From positions 411,294 to 475,293 of the forward strand of contig JAZKJV010010614.1 of assembly GCA_037367405.1 (NCBI GenBank): a DNA stretch of 64,000 nucleotides. The letters are read 5' to 3'. Source of the DNA: Ottelia alismoides. Lineage: Eukaryota > Streptophyta > Magnoliopsida > Alismatales > Hydrocharitaceae. Under the pieces are notes generated by a model, which did no database searches, was not told where the DNA came from, and saw only the letters and a program-made list of their open reading frames with translations. Below, piece by piece: positions 47,446 to 58,724 of this stretch (positions are counted from its first letter, which is position 1; the number at the start of each line of letters is the position of its first letter). The translations under genes and the position numbers were made by a program.

Positions 47446-48255
47446 CTATACAAGACATGTGGTCAATCCAGTGTCTTCCAGGTTTTCAAAATCCAATCTG
47501 CAAAATCCATGATCCACATTCATACTTGGGTTCCCAACAGGTCTAGAAATATCACCATCCAAAAAGTTCTCATGACACATCATGAGAGAAGTCCTCTCAG
47601 TTGGAGGATATTGCTCACAACGTGGGATCTCGTACTCAACACACCTTGACTCAGGCATGTAATGCTGGGTAGAGTATGCCTCATTTATATGCAGATATTG
47701 GTCAGATCCTCATGTGATAGAGTCAATAGATACGGGGTCTGTAGATCGGTCTCATGAGTCCGATCCCCTGTGTATGTAGGCTCTCCGAGTGGGTGGTATG
47801 AAGGCCGGTCAATGTGGCCTTGATCACTAAGGTCAATCAAGTCAGGAAGATCAAGTGGTGCAGGCCTCTCCATTCAGTTTATTTGGTTGACCATGTTGTA
47901 TCCTAATGACAAGTTGGGATGTGTATAGGTCAATTGTTGTCCGGTCCCAACTTGAGGTGAGAATGAGGTATGTCGGGTCCCATAATTCTGCCAAACATTG
48001 GTCTTAGTAGTGGCTTTCTCTTCAAATGGTTCCTTGATTCTAGCAAGCAGTTGAAAATGTGGTGAGTCAATCAAGGGTGGAAGTGTCTTAGAGATGTAAA
48101 AATGTGGGGTAGGTGAGGAGTACGAAGAAGTGGGGAAGTCAGTTGGAGTTCTGACTTAGTAGTCTGACAGGGGGTATGAGGAAGAATAATAGGGTGGAGA
48201 TGATCGGAGTAAGGTCAAGGAGTGACCTGAATATGATGACCAAGATCCCTACATC
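47446..48255 (-). pseudogene. N-terminal frame of element A, unrecognised
   Basis: Open pieces in near-continuous frames start around 48250 with Ser/Tyr/Pro-rich residues (PPYYSSSYPLSDY). They continue with the RIKEPFEEKATTKT piece and APLDLPDLIDLSDQGHIDRP. No capsid motif or zinc knuckle is visible. It occupies the place of gag. B has a similarly Tyr/Pro-rich start (MDPWSVFYPDFADR), so it may be a relic of the gag N-terminus or a spacer protein. Confidence 0.35.
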
Positions 48256-49679
48256 TTCGAAGAGGAATAGGTGAATGCAAGCAGATCAAGATAGAAAACA
48301 TGCAAGTGCATAGAATAACACAAAACTAGACAAACACAAGAGCAAACCCTGAGTTCATCTACTCAACACAGTGATTGTCGCAAAGGTCTGACCATTTCTC
48401 TTTTCAAATTTATTTAGTGATAATCGCAAACTTTTAAAGAGTTAATGAGTTGTTAGGTGCATGTATTTTACTACAGATTGGCCCAATTCTTACGACTAGT
48501 TGCACCCACTTTTAGCCAGTGTGGGAGTAAGTACGGACCACAAAAATACGGCTACTTGTTAGTTGAGGATGAAGCCTTACACAGTGTCCTCTAAACCACC
48601 CACTCTGCTAAGGAAATCTGGATTGTTTACTAGCTACTCGTATTTCCTCACTGAGAAGTAGCGAATCATTTTTTAGAATCAATAGTCAATATTAAAATTC
48701 TGGGTTGGCTTTATCCAAGTGTTTGTCCCTCTCTCACTTTGCAAGTAAATTCAAACAATGAGGGGGTTGCTCTCTCGAAAACAAGTGTTAACTTTAGTCA
48801 ATTTTTTGGTCAACTCTGATTAGCAGCTCTGATTTTAAGTTTGATTTTCACTTGATTAATCCACCAAGCACGACACACCTAGCGATCAGTCTTGGTTTTT
48901 GTTTAATCCTAAGTTGTAAAACCAAGGGAAAGAGAGTCGAGAAAAGCCGATGCAATCAGAAAGACAATGATGCATGCCCAGTTTAGAAGACTTACAATGA
49001 TCCTCGTGCTCTACATGCGAGATGCAAAACAGAATTGAATTTTTACACTATATGAAATGCAAACAAGAAAACAATTCCCAGACAGACGATTATATTAGCG
49101 AGTGATGAACCAGTTGATTTGGACTAATAGCTTTGCGGTCTAAGTATGTCTCGTTAATTGTGATGTGTGGTCCTACAAAGTATGAGCACAAGCAATAAAA
49201 TATTCTAAAAAAATTCTTTGAGAGACGCAAGTGCAGGTCCTAGTCTACGTCAAGCAAACCACACAACCACGAAGGGTCCAATGTCCACTCCATATAAACG
49301 CTCGAGATTCCAAATGGAATAATCTTGAAATCAAGAAATTATTACAAATTATATTTTTTTAAAAAAATGAAAACTAAAATCTCTGTTCTCAAATCTTCTT
49401 GGTGTCTCACAGCCGGCTTGCTCCACGAATCGCCAGCCTCTAATGCACTTCGAGATGCGTTGACTTCAAGAAAGCCACTCCAAGTCCACCGGGCCCTCGC
49501 ACAAAAAGATAAAATTTATGTCAGAGAAAGATATCAAAAAATATACAAAAATAACTAGAGAAATAATTGAATAAAAAGAGAAAAAAATAAAATAATTACA
49601 AAGTGGTTCAGGGGTCAGACTACCCGAGTAGATGGAAAGCCAAAATCTAATTTTCTAAAATGATCCGAAGTTGTTTGTC
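48256..49679 (-). other. Leader of element A
   Basis: This is non-coding. The part at 48480-48665 is the reverse of E 31480-31640 with clear similarity. The part at 48930-49080 resembles E 31060-31240. PBS-proximal sequence (49100-49679) is not alignable by eye to E. Confidence 0.6.
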
Positions 49680-49697
49680 TCCCCGACAATAGCGCCA
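49680..49697 (-). promoter_or_regulatory. tRNA-Asp-type PBS of A
   Basis: The minus strand reads TGGCGCTATTGTCGGGGA, close to the tRNA-Asp-type PBS, two bases from the LTR end at 49700. Confidence 0.85.
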
Positions 49698-49699
49698 TT

Positions 49700-52600
49700 T
49701 GACAAATCGCTAAATACCCTTGTTAATAGTGTCGTGTTGTAGTAGTCGGGCAATCAAGATCAGTCAAAATTAATCACACGAATTGCTAAATCAACGAATT
49801 AATTAATGTGTGGTTTTATGTATTTTTAACTTAGAAAAGCCTCAGGGTCGACTCAAGGAGGCAAAGGAACAACGTCGGGTCAACTTAGGTGAATTACCTT
49901 ACGATTTTTCAAGCAGAATTTTTTTTATATTTTTTAAAGAAATAAAAATGGAAATGCACAAATGCGATCTAATTAGGTTATTAAGAAATCAAGCAACTTA
50001 GCTTAATTAAATTTAATGTGAAATTAATCCAATTTAGCCAAGTTACATTTTTCCTGGAAACCTAATCTAATGATGAATGCAAAATGTATTTTATTTTTGA
50101 TTTTTTGGTTTAAAATGCAATAATGAAAAATGCACACTTTTTAGGGGTTTTTATGTAATTTTTCCTGCAATCAGAAGGCAAATATAATGAAAATTTTACT
50201 GAAATTTAAACATGATGAAATGAAGCTATAGTATTTTTTTGAATTTTTTCATGAATACATGATTTTTATGAAATTTTTTAATGAAAATAGAGTGATTGTG
50301 ACGATTTAATTCCTAATAAATCCACCAAATCAATTTATCCAAAACTAATTTATCTTAAAAAGATATTTTAATAGAAAATCGAGGAGATTTGAAATTTTAC
50401 AAAAATAATATTTGTGGATTTAATTAAAAATTAATTACGTAAATTACTCAACAATTTATTCTATGCACAAGACACATCCATTTTACATGAAATTTAAGTA
50501 GAACTTAAAGCACAATTAGACGCATCATTTCTGAATTTTTAAGAATTTTTAGACTAAAAAATTAATGCTGCAAATTTCAGAGCATAAATAGGTAAAATTT
50601 TAATAATATCACACTCTGATTTTTAATAAATCATTTAAAGATCATAAAAATCCAATTAAATAGCCAGAAGATGTACCATTAATTGAACAACAAAATGCAA
50701 TTTTTAGATCTAAAAAATGGTGCAAAATAAAGGTTCAAATTACAAGTCAAATCAGGGGTGTATGTGCAATGCGGAAAATAAAAACTTAATAAAATAAAGT
50801 TGTGCCTAAGGGAACTACTTCTTTAATAACTTATACCTTGTTCTGCAATTTTCCCAAATTAAGGGAATAAACCCTCTCCTTCTTCGAAAACGTGGGTTAT
50901 AAAAATGGAACTCACTTCTCCACACATTTAGGGCATGCAGGAGGGGCGGCAGGCAACGGCTGGAGGTGTGTCATGATGGCATGGAGGATTAGAGGCGGTC
51001 GTGTGTGATAGAACAACAATGGTGAGGGGGTGGTTGAAGGCTGATAGGCATGAGCCACTAGTGCAAAAGCGGTCACGCGTTGGAGGAGTGTCGTGGTGGC
51101 ATGGTGGATCGGTGGTGGTCACAAACTGGAGGAGCGACCTGGAGAGCTGCGGTCAGGGACTGTCGCAAGTGCTATAGTGCAGCCTGGAAGTGGAGTTGGT
51201 GTGCTGGTGATCCGTTGTTGAACAAGTTGCTTGCTAAGGGAGGTCGGCTTTGAGTAGGGAGGTTGTTGTAGTGATTGTCGACGGTGGCTTGAAGTGGCAG
51301 ATAGCTGCCGGAGGTGAGATGTGGCCTGGCGGTGGAGTTGCGCGAGGGCGCGTGGGTGTGGCTGCAGTGGTTGTACGTGCAGGAGGGGTTGCTTGAGTTT
51401 TTCTAAAAAAAATCAAAATTTGTTTTGTGTGATTTCTATTTTTTAATTTTTTATTTTCAGACAGGAGATCAAGGAAATGAAAATGAATAGTGGTGAGGGG
51501 AGATGATAAGGTTGTGGTAATGATGTTTGATGTGGATTTCGATGCAGTATTGGTGGTGATGGATCAAGATGGTGTGGTGATGATGTAAAAATGAAATTAA
51601 ACAAGGATGATGAATGATGGTGAATGATGAAGGTGGTAATGGTGTAAGGTGCTAAAAATAATTGTGTGGTGAAACAACAAGGAAAAAATGTTAGATAAAA
51701 TAAAAACAAGCAAAATGAGAGGGAATACTTACCTGAGATTTCGTTGAGATTGCGAAGCTGCCATGCTGAACTTCTGTTACGGCCTCGAGAAGCGTGGTAG
51801 AGGCACGTGAAGTTGAGCAAGCTTAACGGGATACTCGCTACGCGGGGATGGTGGTCGTTGAGGATCTTGCCTGAAGGAGGTCATCACTTGAAGAAGATGC
51901 TAGGTTTATGTCGCTAACAAAACACTCCAAGCTCTCTCTTTTTTCTCTAAGAATGTCGGATAGGGAAGAATGAAGGAGGTGAAGGGAATAAAAGGGAGGA
52001 GGAGGAAGTTAGAAATGAGGTGGAGAAGGTGGCTTGAGTGGGAAGTTAGAGTAGAGAACAAGAAAAAGGGGAGAAAATAAAAAAATAAAATAAGTAGGCT
52101 ATTAAATATAATGAAGTAAAAAGAAAGTAAAATTGGAAGAAAAATATAATAAAAATAAAAATGATAGAAATAAAAATAAACAAATAAATAATTATAAATA
52201 ATTAAGTAAATTAAAATAATAAATACCAAATGAATAAATAAATAATAAAGTATAAATAATAAAATACTATAAAACGGGGTGATACGTGGCGGCTCTAGGA
52301 GCTACCACGTATGGCACCCAAAAAATAAAAAATTAAATGTAAACAAACATAAAAAGAAAAGGGGTCAAAACAAAATGTGATCAACATGAAAGTTGCTCGT
52401 ATCGACGAGATCTACAACTTTCGTGTAGGATCGAAAATCAAAATAAATCATATGTGCAAAAAGTATTTTAGGGGGTATCTTATAGGTATAAAATACCAAT
52501 TTTTTTGTTTTTTTGCAGATATTTTGGCATTTTTTAAAAAATAAGATAAATGCCTCCAACCATAAATGTTGAGCTATCGGGGGCTAGTGGTTTAGACATC

Positions 52601-52804
52601 CCAACCAGCCATTATGGAGTCCTTACAGAGACCGCTGCAACAAGCCAGTGAGTCGTTGGTTCGTTGATGCACCGAAAGAAATTAGAGAAAATATAAAATG
52701 AATATTTACAACTTAATCTATTTTTTCGAATTTTTTTAATAATTAAGAAAATATAAAGATAAAATAAAAGAAATACAAGGATATGTGCAATATACAAAGG
52801 GGCT
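49700..52804 (-). mobile_element. 5' LTR of element A, 5' end deleted
   Basis: It matches 40416-43440 along its length with one extra 128-base insertion (52551-52678). Similarity ends at ACAATATACAAAGG (about 52804), roughly 480 bases short of the full LTR. From 52813 the text is that of the B LTR. The missing piece is the LTR 5' end including the terminal palindrome. Confidence 0.8.
52551..52678. repeat. 128-bp insertion in A 5' LTR
   Basis: The other LTR reads straight through here. The insert has higher GC than its surroundings and replaces about ten bases. GGGGCTAGTGGTTTAGAC and GGTTCGTTGATGC faintly recall Pol III A and B boxes, but no target duplication or A-tail is visible. It may be a SINE scrap or repair filler. 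Confidence 0.45.
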
Positions 52805-52812
52805 GTTAGGGA

Positions 52813-55389
52813 CCTAAACGTAATTTTCATAAACCTAGGGGCTAAGTTGCAATTCTTCCAAAAAGTTAATAACTTAATTAAAGAGTTTTAGGGCTAGACA
52901 GAAATAACTAAACAAGTGGGGGGTTCCCTGCAAAATGGCCACGCCTCACGTGCAGAAGTCACGTGAGGTGACGTGGCCAGGGATCCAAAGGCAAATAACT
53001 AAACGTTAGGGTTTGTTTTGCAAAATTTACAAAAACATATAACAACAGATGAATGATTTGGTCTTAATAATTAAATAAAAAAATGGTTAGGCTAAAATGC
53101 AAAATACCCAGCCTCGTGGATCGGATGATTGATGGAGAGTCACTAATGCCACGTGTCGCGACCCGATGAGCTGATACCCCTTCGTGATCCTACGACCGAG
53201 ATCAGATGGTCCAGGAAGATCCGACGGTTGATGCTTGGGCTGATCTAATGACAGTGCATCTGGGAGATCCGGCCTGATCGAACGGTTGGAAGAAGGCGAC
53301 GAAGAACGGGGAAGAACTCGCGAAGAGGAGAGATTCCACGGCCCTGTCCTTCCTCCTCCGGCGTGCGATGAAGCTTCAAAAGAGCTCCTGGAGCTCCTGC
53401 TGTCCTCTTCTACATGCTTGGGGCTTCAAAAAAGGGATGGCGGCCACCTGAGCGTGGCCACGAAGGCGGCAGAGCGGGACGCTCCCAGGTACCTCTAGCT
53501 GTTGCAAAATCGCCTCCAAGTTGCGCGTGAACCTACAGGACAAGTTAAGGGGGGTTGCATGCAAATTGCTGTGACCCTCCTGGTGGCAAAAAGAAGGCGG
53601 AGCGGTGGCGGACTAAAAGCTCGCCGGAGCATGGTCCGACGAGGTGTGGGTTAGGTGAATCGGTGGGAGAAACACTTAAAGGAAGAGGGGGTTTTAATCC
53701 TATGACTACGGCAAATAAAAGACGCAAGAAAAAATAAAGAAAAACAATACCTCAAAGGCCAGTTAACCTGAGATAGGAACCTCAACGGCCGAGGCCAGAG
53801 ATGGGTGGTGGAGCCGCTCCTCGGCCCTCTCCTGAACTCTGCACGTGAGCTGGAGGATGCCCTGTCACGGCCTCCTGTTCGGAGCTCGGTGGAAGGCTCA
53901 AATTAGGGTCAAAAGAGGGTTCAAAAGATCAAGGAAGATTGGGAGGTGGTTTTTGTACAAGTGTTGACGAGGCTCCCAAGATCGAGGTGTGACACGGCAC
54001 AGCGATGCAATCCTCGAGGGGATCCTTGGGCGTGTAAGATCATCCCTCGAGGAGAAAAGGTCGAGAAGACCTTATCGCTAAAGGATGCAAGATGCATCCT
54101 CCAAAAATCGACGAAATCGAGGAAAGAACGCAATTTGACACAGCTACAGGACGGGGGTCAGAGAGTTGACCCGCGGTCAACTCTCCGGCCCTCCTGGTTG
54201 GTCCACGTGGACCAACCAGGAAAAATTCTGAAAAAGTATTTTGTAAATTCATTTTAAAAATAGCAAATGAATTTATTGATTTTTTATTAACAAAAAATGT
54301 TTATTATTTTATACATTATTTTACTATGATTTTTATTATTTTTTAGAGGTTTAAAAATACAAGTTACCTTTTATGGCCTATATAGGTATATTCATATATA
54401 TTTTTTATTATTTTATTTTTATTTTGTTTTTTAAATTTAATTTATTTTGTTTATTATTTAATTATATTTATAACTTAATTTTATAAACTTAAATATATTT
54501 TTATCTTATTTTTCTGAAATATTTTGTACATTTAAATAAATAAATGTATAGAATGTATAGGTATTTTTATAGGTATCTTACCTATTTTTTTATTTGCGTA
54601 TTTTATTTTTGTGTTTTTTTATGTTTTTATTTCAGGTTTAATGTGAACATATATGATAAATAATATTTACAAAATGATAAAAATACAAAAGCATATAAAA
54701 ACAATGAATAATAAATAAAATGAATATTTTAATCAGTCTTAGTATACACTAGGGGTCCAAAACCTAACTTTCACACCATAACTCAGAAAAATATGAAACC
54801 ACCTCTATTAAATAGCTTATTGAAAATTATATCCAATTAAAGTAATTTTGATACATTTCGAGTTTTTATTTGAGAGATACAGGTCTGGGGATTTGGGATT
54901 TTGGAATCTTATTCAGATCATAACGTGTTATCTATAACGTGTTATCTGTACATTATTTTTGGGTGAAATCAATTTTGTATTTTTCTATACTTAATTATCT
55001 ACAACTTTCATGTACAAAGTTTATTTATTTAAAGTATAAAAAGTGGAACTAAAAATAGGTCCTAAAATGGATAAAGAATGAATTAAATAGAAGGGATTTG
55101 TATTGGTATTTGGCCCTTATCTCCCCCTACTTTATTCCTTATCGACCTAGTCATCGAGATGCCTAGGTCTCAGTGTTTCGGGTCATAAAATATTTGCAAT
55201 ATTTTATTCTTTTTCTTTTCTTTTCTTTTCTTTATTCTATAATTTTGGCTTTAAAAACTGTATTTTATACAGTATTTACACAAATATGCATGCATGCTAA
55301 AATGCCTAAATTAAGCATGTTTACACGCATTTACTAGAGTTTTTAAGGCCAAAATGATAGAATAAAGATGATGAAACGTATATTCATCA
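52813..55389 (-). mobile_element. 3' LTR of element B, 3' end deleted
   Basis: It begins (minus) TGATGAATATACG at 55389 beside the PPT. Its left end at about 52813 corresponds to 62465 in the other LTR, so about 1.25 kb of the LTR 3' end is missing. It holds the CACGTG and TTGACC palindromes (54161-54221), a G-box dyad (52943-52969) and the GTTGTAGAT text near 54990. The GC-rich block 53100-53520 gives false frames. Confidence 0.8.
54161..54221 (-). promoter_or_regulatory. Paired palindromes in the B LTR promoter region
   Basis: GAGAGTTGACC-CGC-GGTCAACTCTC (54161-54185) has perfect 11-base arms holding inverted W-box cores. A perfect 30-base palindrome centred on CCACGTGG lies at 54192-54221. 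The 5' LTR copy has the first intact (63830-63854) and the second decayed (63864-63887). The order relative to transcription matches D. Confidence 0.75.
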
Positions 55390-55402
55390 TCCCCCTATAC
55401 TT
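55390..55402 (-). promoter_or_regulatory. Polypurine tract of element B
   Basis: The minus strand reads AAGTATAGGGGG, then one extra A before the LTR at 55389. Just upstream GATAGGGACTAGC (55408-55420) is a decayed form of the stem-loop seen in C. Confidence 0.8.
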
Positions 55403-57368
55403 GCCTTTGCTAGTCCCTATCAAACACTTATGCAATAAGTGTAGAAAAAGAAAAACAAAGAAAAGAAAAGGAAGAAAGATGGATTAAATTTAATTATCAA
55501 ACTTGTCTTCACAAAATCGAAGTTTGGAGCTTAAGTCGGACCTTTGGGATTTTAGTGTGGGCGGAACCTTAATGGAAATCAAATTTGAAATCCAACAGCC
55601 TTTGAGAATCCCAAAACTCTACTCAAGTCTCCTCAATAGCCAGGTCAGAAATATTTCAACTCATACACAAACCCTTACGACTATGAATCTGACTCGTACA
55701 GTGTAAGTGATAGTGGCTCTCCCCAACTGAAATGACAAAGAGACTGACTTCTCCAGTATGGCAACCCGATGATTCCCCAATCCAGCAAATCCTTCCTCGA
55801 GGAGCGGGGTATTCCCTTCTAAGTTCAAGTGGCAACCAACTCAAGAGGAGGGGGTGAAGAGAAGAATGGACGGTATCCAGTGTAGCTACCTATCCTAGGA
55901 TGCAAGACCAGTGTAGTCAAGTCATCCAGCTGCAGGCTCACACGATTTGACTTTGAAGCTCAAGCTTTCTTATTTTCTATACAACATATATACACTCCTG
56001 CAGGCATTTTATTTTTATACAGGCATGTCCACTTTTTTGGAGTTTTTTTGACATACTATTTACAGCAGCATTTACATAGGGAGTTTTTCCTCTTGAGCCA
56101 GTAGACTATCCCTCTTTTGAAGCTTTATTGTAACCCACACTCTCCTCTCTTTAGAATTCCTCATCACTGGATAGGTTGGGGTGCACTTCCCTCCCTAGAG
56201 GAGGACAAATGTTTCCACTTGTATGCATCTCATACCGGCAAATCCAATCCCTTCACCACTCCAACTGAGTTGAGCCATGTGAAAGGTGCAGGTGTCCAAG
56301 TTAGGACATTATCAACAAGAGTCGTGCGTGTTCTCCTAAATACTCTACTAAGGCAGTCGAGAATCCATTGAAACAAGTCTCATGATCCTCAAAGAATTAA
56401 GTCAACTAGACCTGAAGTACCTCAATTCCAGCTCTTATAAGGTTCCTGATATTAGGTAGATTTTAAAATCCAATCAAGCTCTAGTCTCCAAATTTTACTT
56501 AGACTTGTTCAACTATTAAACTCAATCTGAAAATTCTAATGCTATGCAAATGCCATGCAGAATGTAGAAAATATTTTTGTGATGCAATTTTCAAAGATTT
56601 TGAACTTTATATGGATTTTTTAAAAGATGATGCATATGCAATTTTTTGTATATTTCAAAAGGATTTCTCAAATGTTTTTGGTATTTTTAATTTTGCAAAT
56701 GTTTTTGGGTTTTTGAAAACAAAGATTTTGGATAAAAGCTAGGTACAAATATTTACACGGAGAAGCTTCTTATATTTATAAGAAGTAGATTTTAAGAATT
56801 TACAAGGGTAAATGGTCGATTTTATAGGTAGATAAAATGGATTTTGGTGTGATGTATATATTCCTCAAACTTATTTGAAAAGGGTTTTTCAAACCATTTT
56901 GGAAAACTATAGTCCAAAATAATTTTTACATACATTTTTACAAACATGTACACACATTTGAAAATCACTTTGCACAGATTTTTCAAACAGTATAGATAGA
57001 TTTTTCAAAACATTTTTGCTACCATTTTAAAACCATTTGCAAATAGTTTTTCAAACATTTTTATTTCACACAAAGAAAATAAAATTTTCAAAACAAAATG
57101 TTTTTACAAAGGTTGAAAATATTGAACAAAATGTTTTCCAAATACTTTTCAAAATATTTTTCAAACAGGTTTTCGAACTATTTTTCAAACATTTTGCAAA
57201 AATATTTTCACCTGATTTATTAATCTGTAAATACAAAAAGAATTTGAGGAATAATAAAATCTTTTTATTAAGTGTTTTTTAATGAATTAAATATGTGTAA
57301 TTAGCCATAATTATTATAAAAATACAAAAGTACGAGTTATGGCTATAGTATATACGTAGTATATACGA
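55403..57368 (-). other. 3' UTR of element B
   Basis: This is non-coding. It is the reverse of the C tail (1-1864), with the best similarity at 55660-55960 and 56090-56300. The part at 56880-57210 is a TTTTTCAAACATTTT-type degenerate repeat. A reading frame at 55656-55844 is shared with C but has no ATG and mostly amino-acid-changing differences, so I do not call it a gene. Confidence 0.65.
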
Positions 57369-57968
57369 CCCCCTATACTTAGCTTAAGCTATGTCCTCAT
57401 AGATCAGAGAAAAAAGAGAAGACATAACTCGTACTGAGTATAGGAAAATCTAAAGGATAAACGAATGAAGAAATGAATGAATCAATGAGAAGTTGATTGT
57501 CCCCCTATACTTAGGATCAAATAATCCTAAGTATAACAGACTGTACACAAAGCAGGGAGGGTCAAGGGTGGGAATGAACAGATCATACTCAGACTGTCTC
57601 CCCCTATACTTAGGGTAAGATATCCCTAAGTATAGACAAGAAGAGGAGACAATGGAGAGGATCAAAGAATAGAAGAACTTGAGGTGCGCACACCCCTATA
57701 CTTAGGACAAAGTACGTCCTAAGTATAGAAGACTGACAACAAGGGGCGACACCCTTTCGGTAGAAAAAGTTAATAGGAAAGGAAACGAAGAAAAGAAGAA
57801 AAGAGATCTAAAGATGGAAGGATAGATGAGGATGTATACATCACTCTCCATATACTTAGGGTAATAGAAGCCCTAAGTATAGGCGATAACAGGAGTGATG
57901 AAACGAAACGATGAACACTCAGCTCGTCCACCCCCCTATACTTAGGACAAAGCACGTCCTAAGTAAGG
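57369..57968 (-). repeat. Array of six polypurine-tract hairpins in B
   Basis: On the plus strand the units are: a long-loop unit with CTATACTTAG near 57372 pairing with CTGAGTATAG near 57455; TATACTTAGGAT/ATCCTAAGTATA at 57506-57517/57524-57535; CTATACTTAGGG/CCCTAAGTATAG at 57604-57615/57624-57635; CTATACTTAGGAC/GTCCTAAGTATAG at 57696-57708/57716-57728; TATACTTAGGG/CCCTAAGTATA at 57851-57861/57871-57881; and CTATACTTAGGAC/GTCCTAAGTAAGG at 57936-57948/57956-57968. Most left arms follow a C-run, so on the coding strand each hairpin ends in a PPT-like AGTATAGGGG(G). Confidence 0.9.
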
Positions 57969-58054
57969 CAAACACGAGAATGGGTGGATGAGCAAAACGG
58001 TGGAAAGACAGAGATCAACGAGAGTGGATATACAACAGAGTGGATGTACAGAGA

Positions 58055-58724
58055 TCAAGAAGGTAGAAAGCTAACGTTCTTGCAGGACCGCTGAGGAATG
58101 GATTTGGTATGGTGCAAGTTGACATCAGGGTCCAAAGTGGACGGTATCCGATCAAGGTCGATAAGGTGAGGGTCCTCAGAGATCCTATGGTGAAGAGGCA
58201 TAGACGAGTGACTGGAAGAAGTACGGCTAGGTCCGGCCTTGGGTGTCTCGCTGATATAGAAATGAAAAGGGATGAACTCATCATCATCGAAAATAGTGTA
58301 GTCAGTGTCATCATGCGAAGTCTCATCCAGGTCAAAACCAAAAGGAACGAACTCATCAGTGGAAGTATTCGAACTCTGTTCGTCCTCTATAATCTCAACT
58401 CGATCATCTTTTTCATCAAAAGGCCTGAATTCCTGAATAAAAGCAATCAAATCAAATTCGGCCTTGGTCTCATTTTGAATCTAAATGAACAGGAGCGGAC
58501 TCATCAGTGAAAGTAGTCAAGTCATGTCTATCCTGTCTAGTCTCTAAATCTGCCCTCCACTCAATGGTGTCAATCGTGTAAATCCCGCGGATGTCATACA
58601 AAATAATGCCAAGTCCCAGAAGGAAGAATTCCGAGGTCCATGCTTTCTGAGTCTTCCTCCACAGGGAGGAATTCTCGGGTCTCAGTGGAGTCCAACATGC
58701 AACAAAAATCTCTAATAGTATCAT
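58055..58724 (-). pseudogene. Acidic linker-like frame of element B
   Basis: Two frames continue from the protease. The first has LDDTIRDFCCMLDSTETREF and LPVEEDSESMD, similar to the linker of D. The second (58055-58450) has QEFRPFDEKDDRVEI, TDEFVPFGFDLDE and FDDDEFIPFHFYISE, a loose repeat of D/E-E-F-x-P-F. It ends QRSCKNVSFLPS about 90 bases before the hairpin array. No catalytic domain is present. A has a frame ending in the same position. Confidence 0.5.

Larger units (their letters stand above)
40416..52804 (-). mobile_element. Element A: non-autonomous Athila/Tat relative with two LTRs
   Basis: Read on the minus strand the order is 5' LTR (52804 to 49700, 5' end lost), PBS, leader, broken frames with a retropepsin-like domain, hairpin array, 3' UTR, PPT, and 3' LTR (43921 to 40416). 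The internal region is about 5.8 kb with no capsid, RT, RNase H or integrase remnant. The LTRs differ at roughly 15 percent of sites by eye, so it is old. Confidence 0.75.

Noticed and set aside
51906..52229. Hydrophobic 107-residue minus-strand frame
   Set aside because: Phe/Tyr/Ile-rich translation of an A/T tract in the A LTR; not a credible membrane protein.
52813..55389. Fragment F (38501-40415) as the missing part of the B 3' LTR, split by A
   Set aside because: F is much more diverged from the B 5' LTR (61217-62465) than the two B LTRs are from each other, and the lengths do not fit.
57369..57968. CRISPR array as an explanation for the regularly spaced repeats
   Set aside because: Repeats are hairpin pairs of differing sequence with irregular spacing in a plant retroelement, with no cas genes; the PPT relation explains them better.
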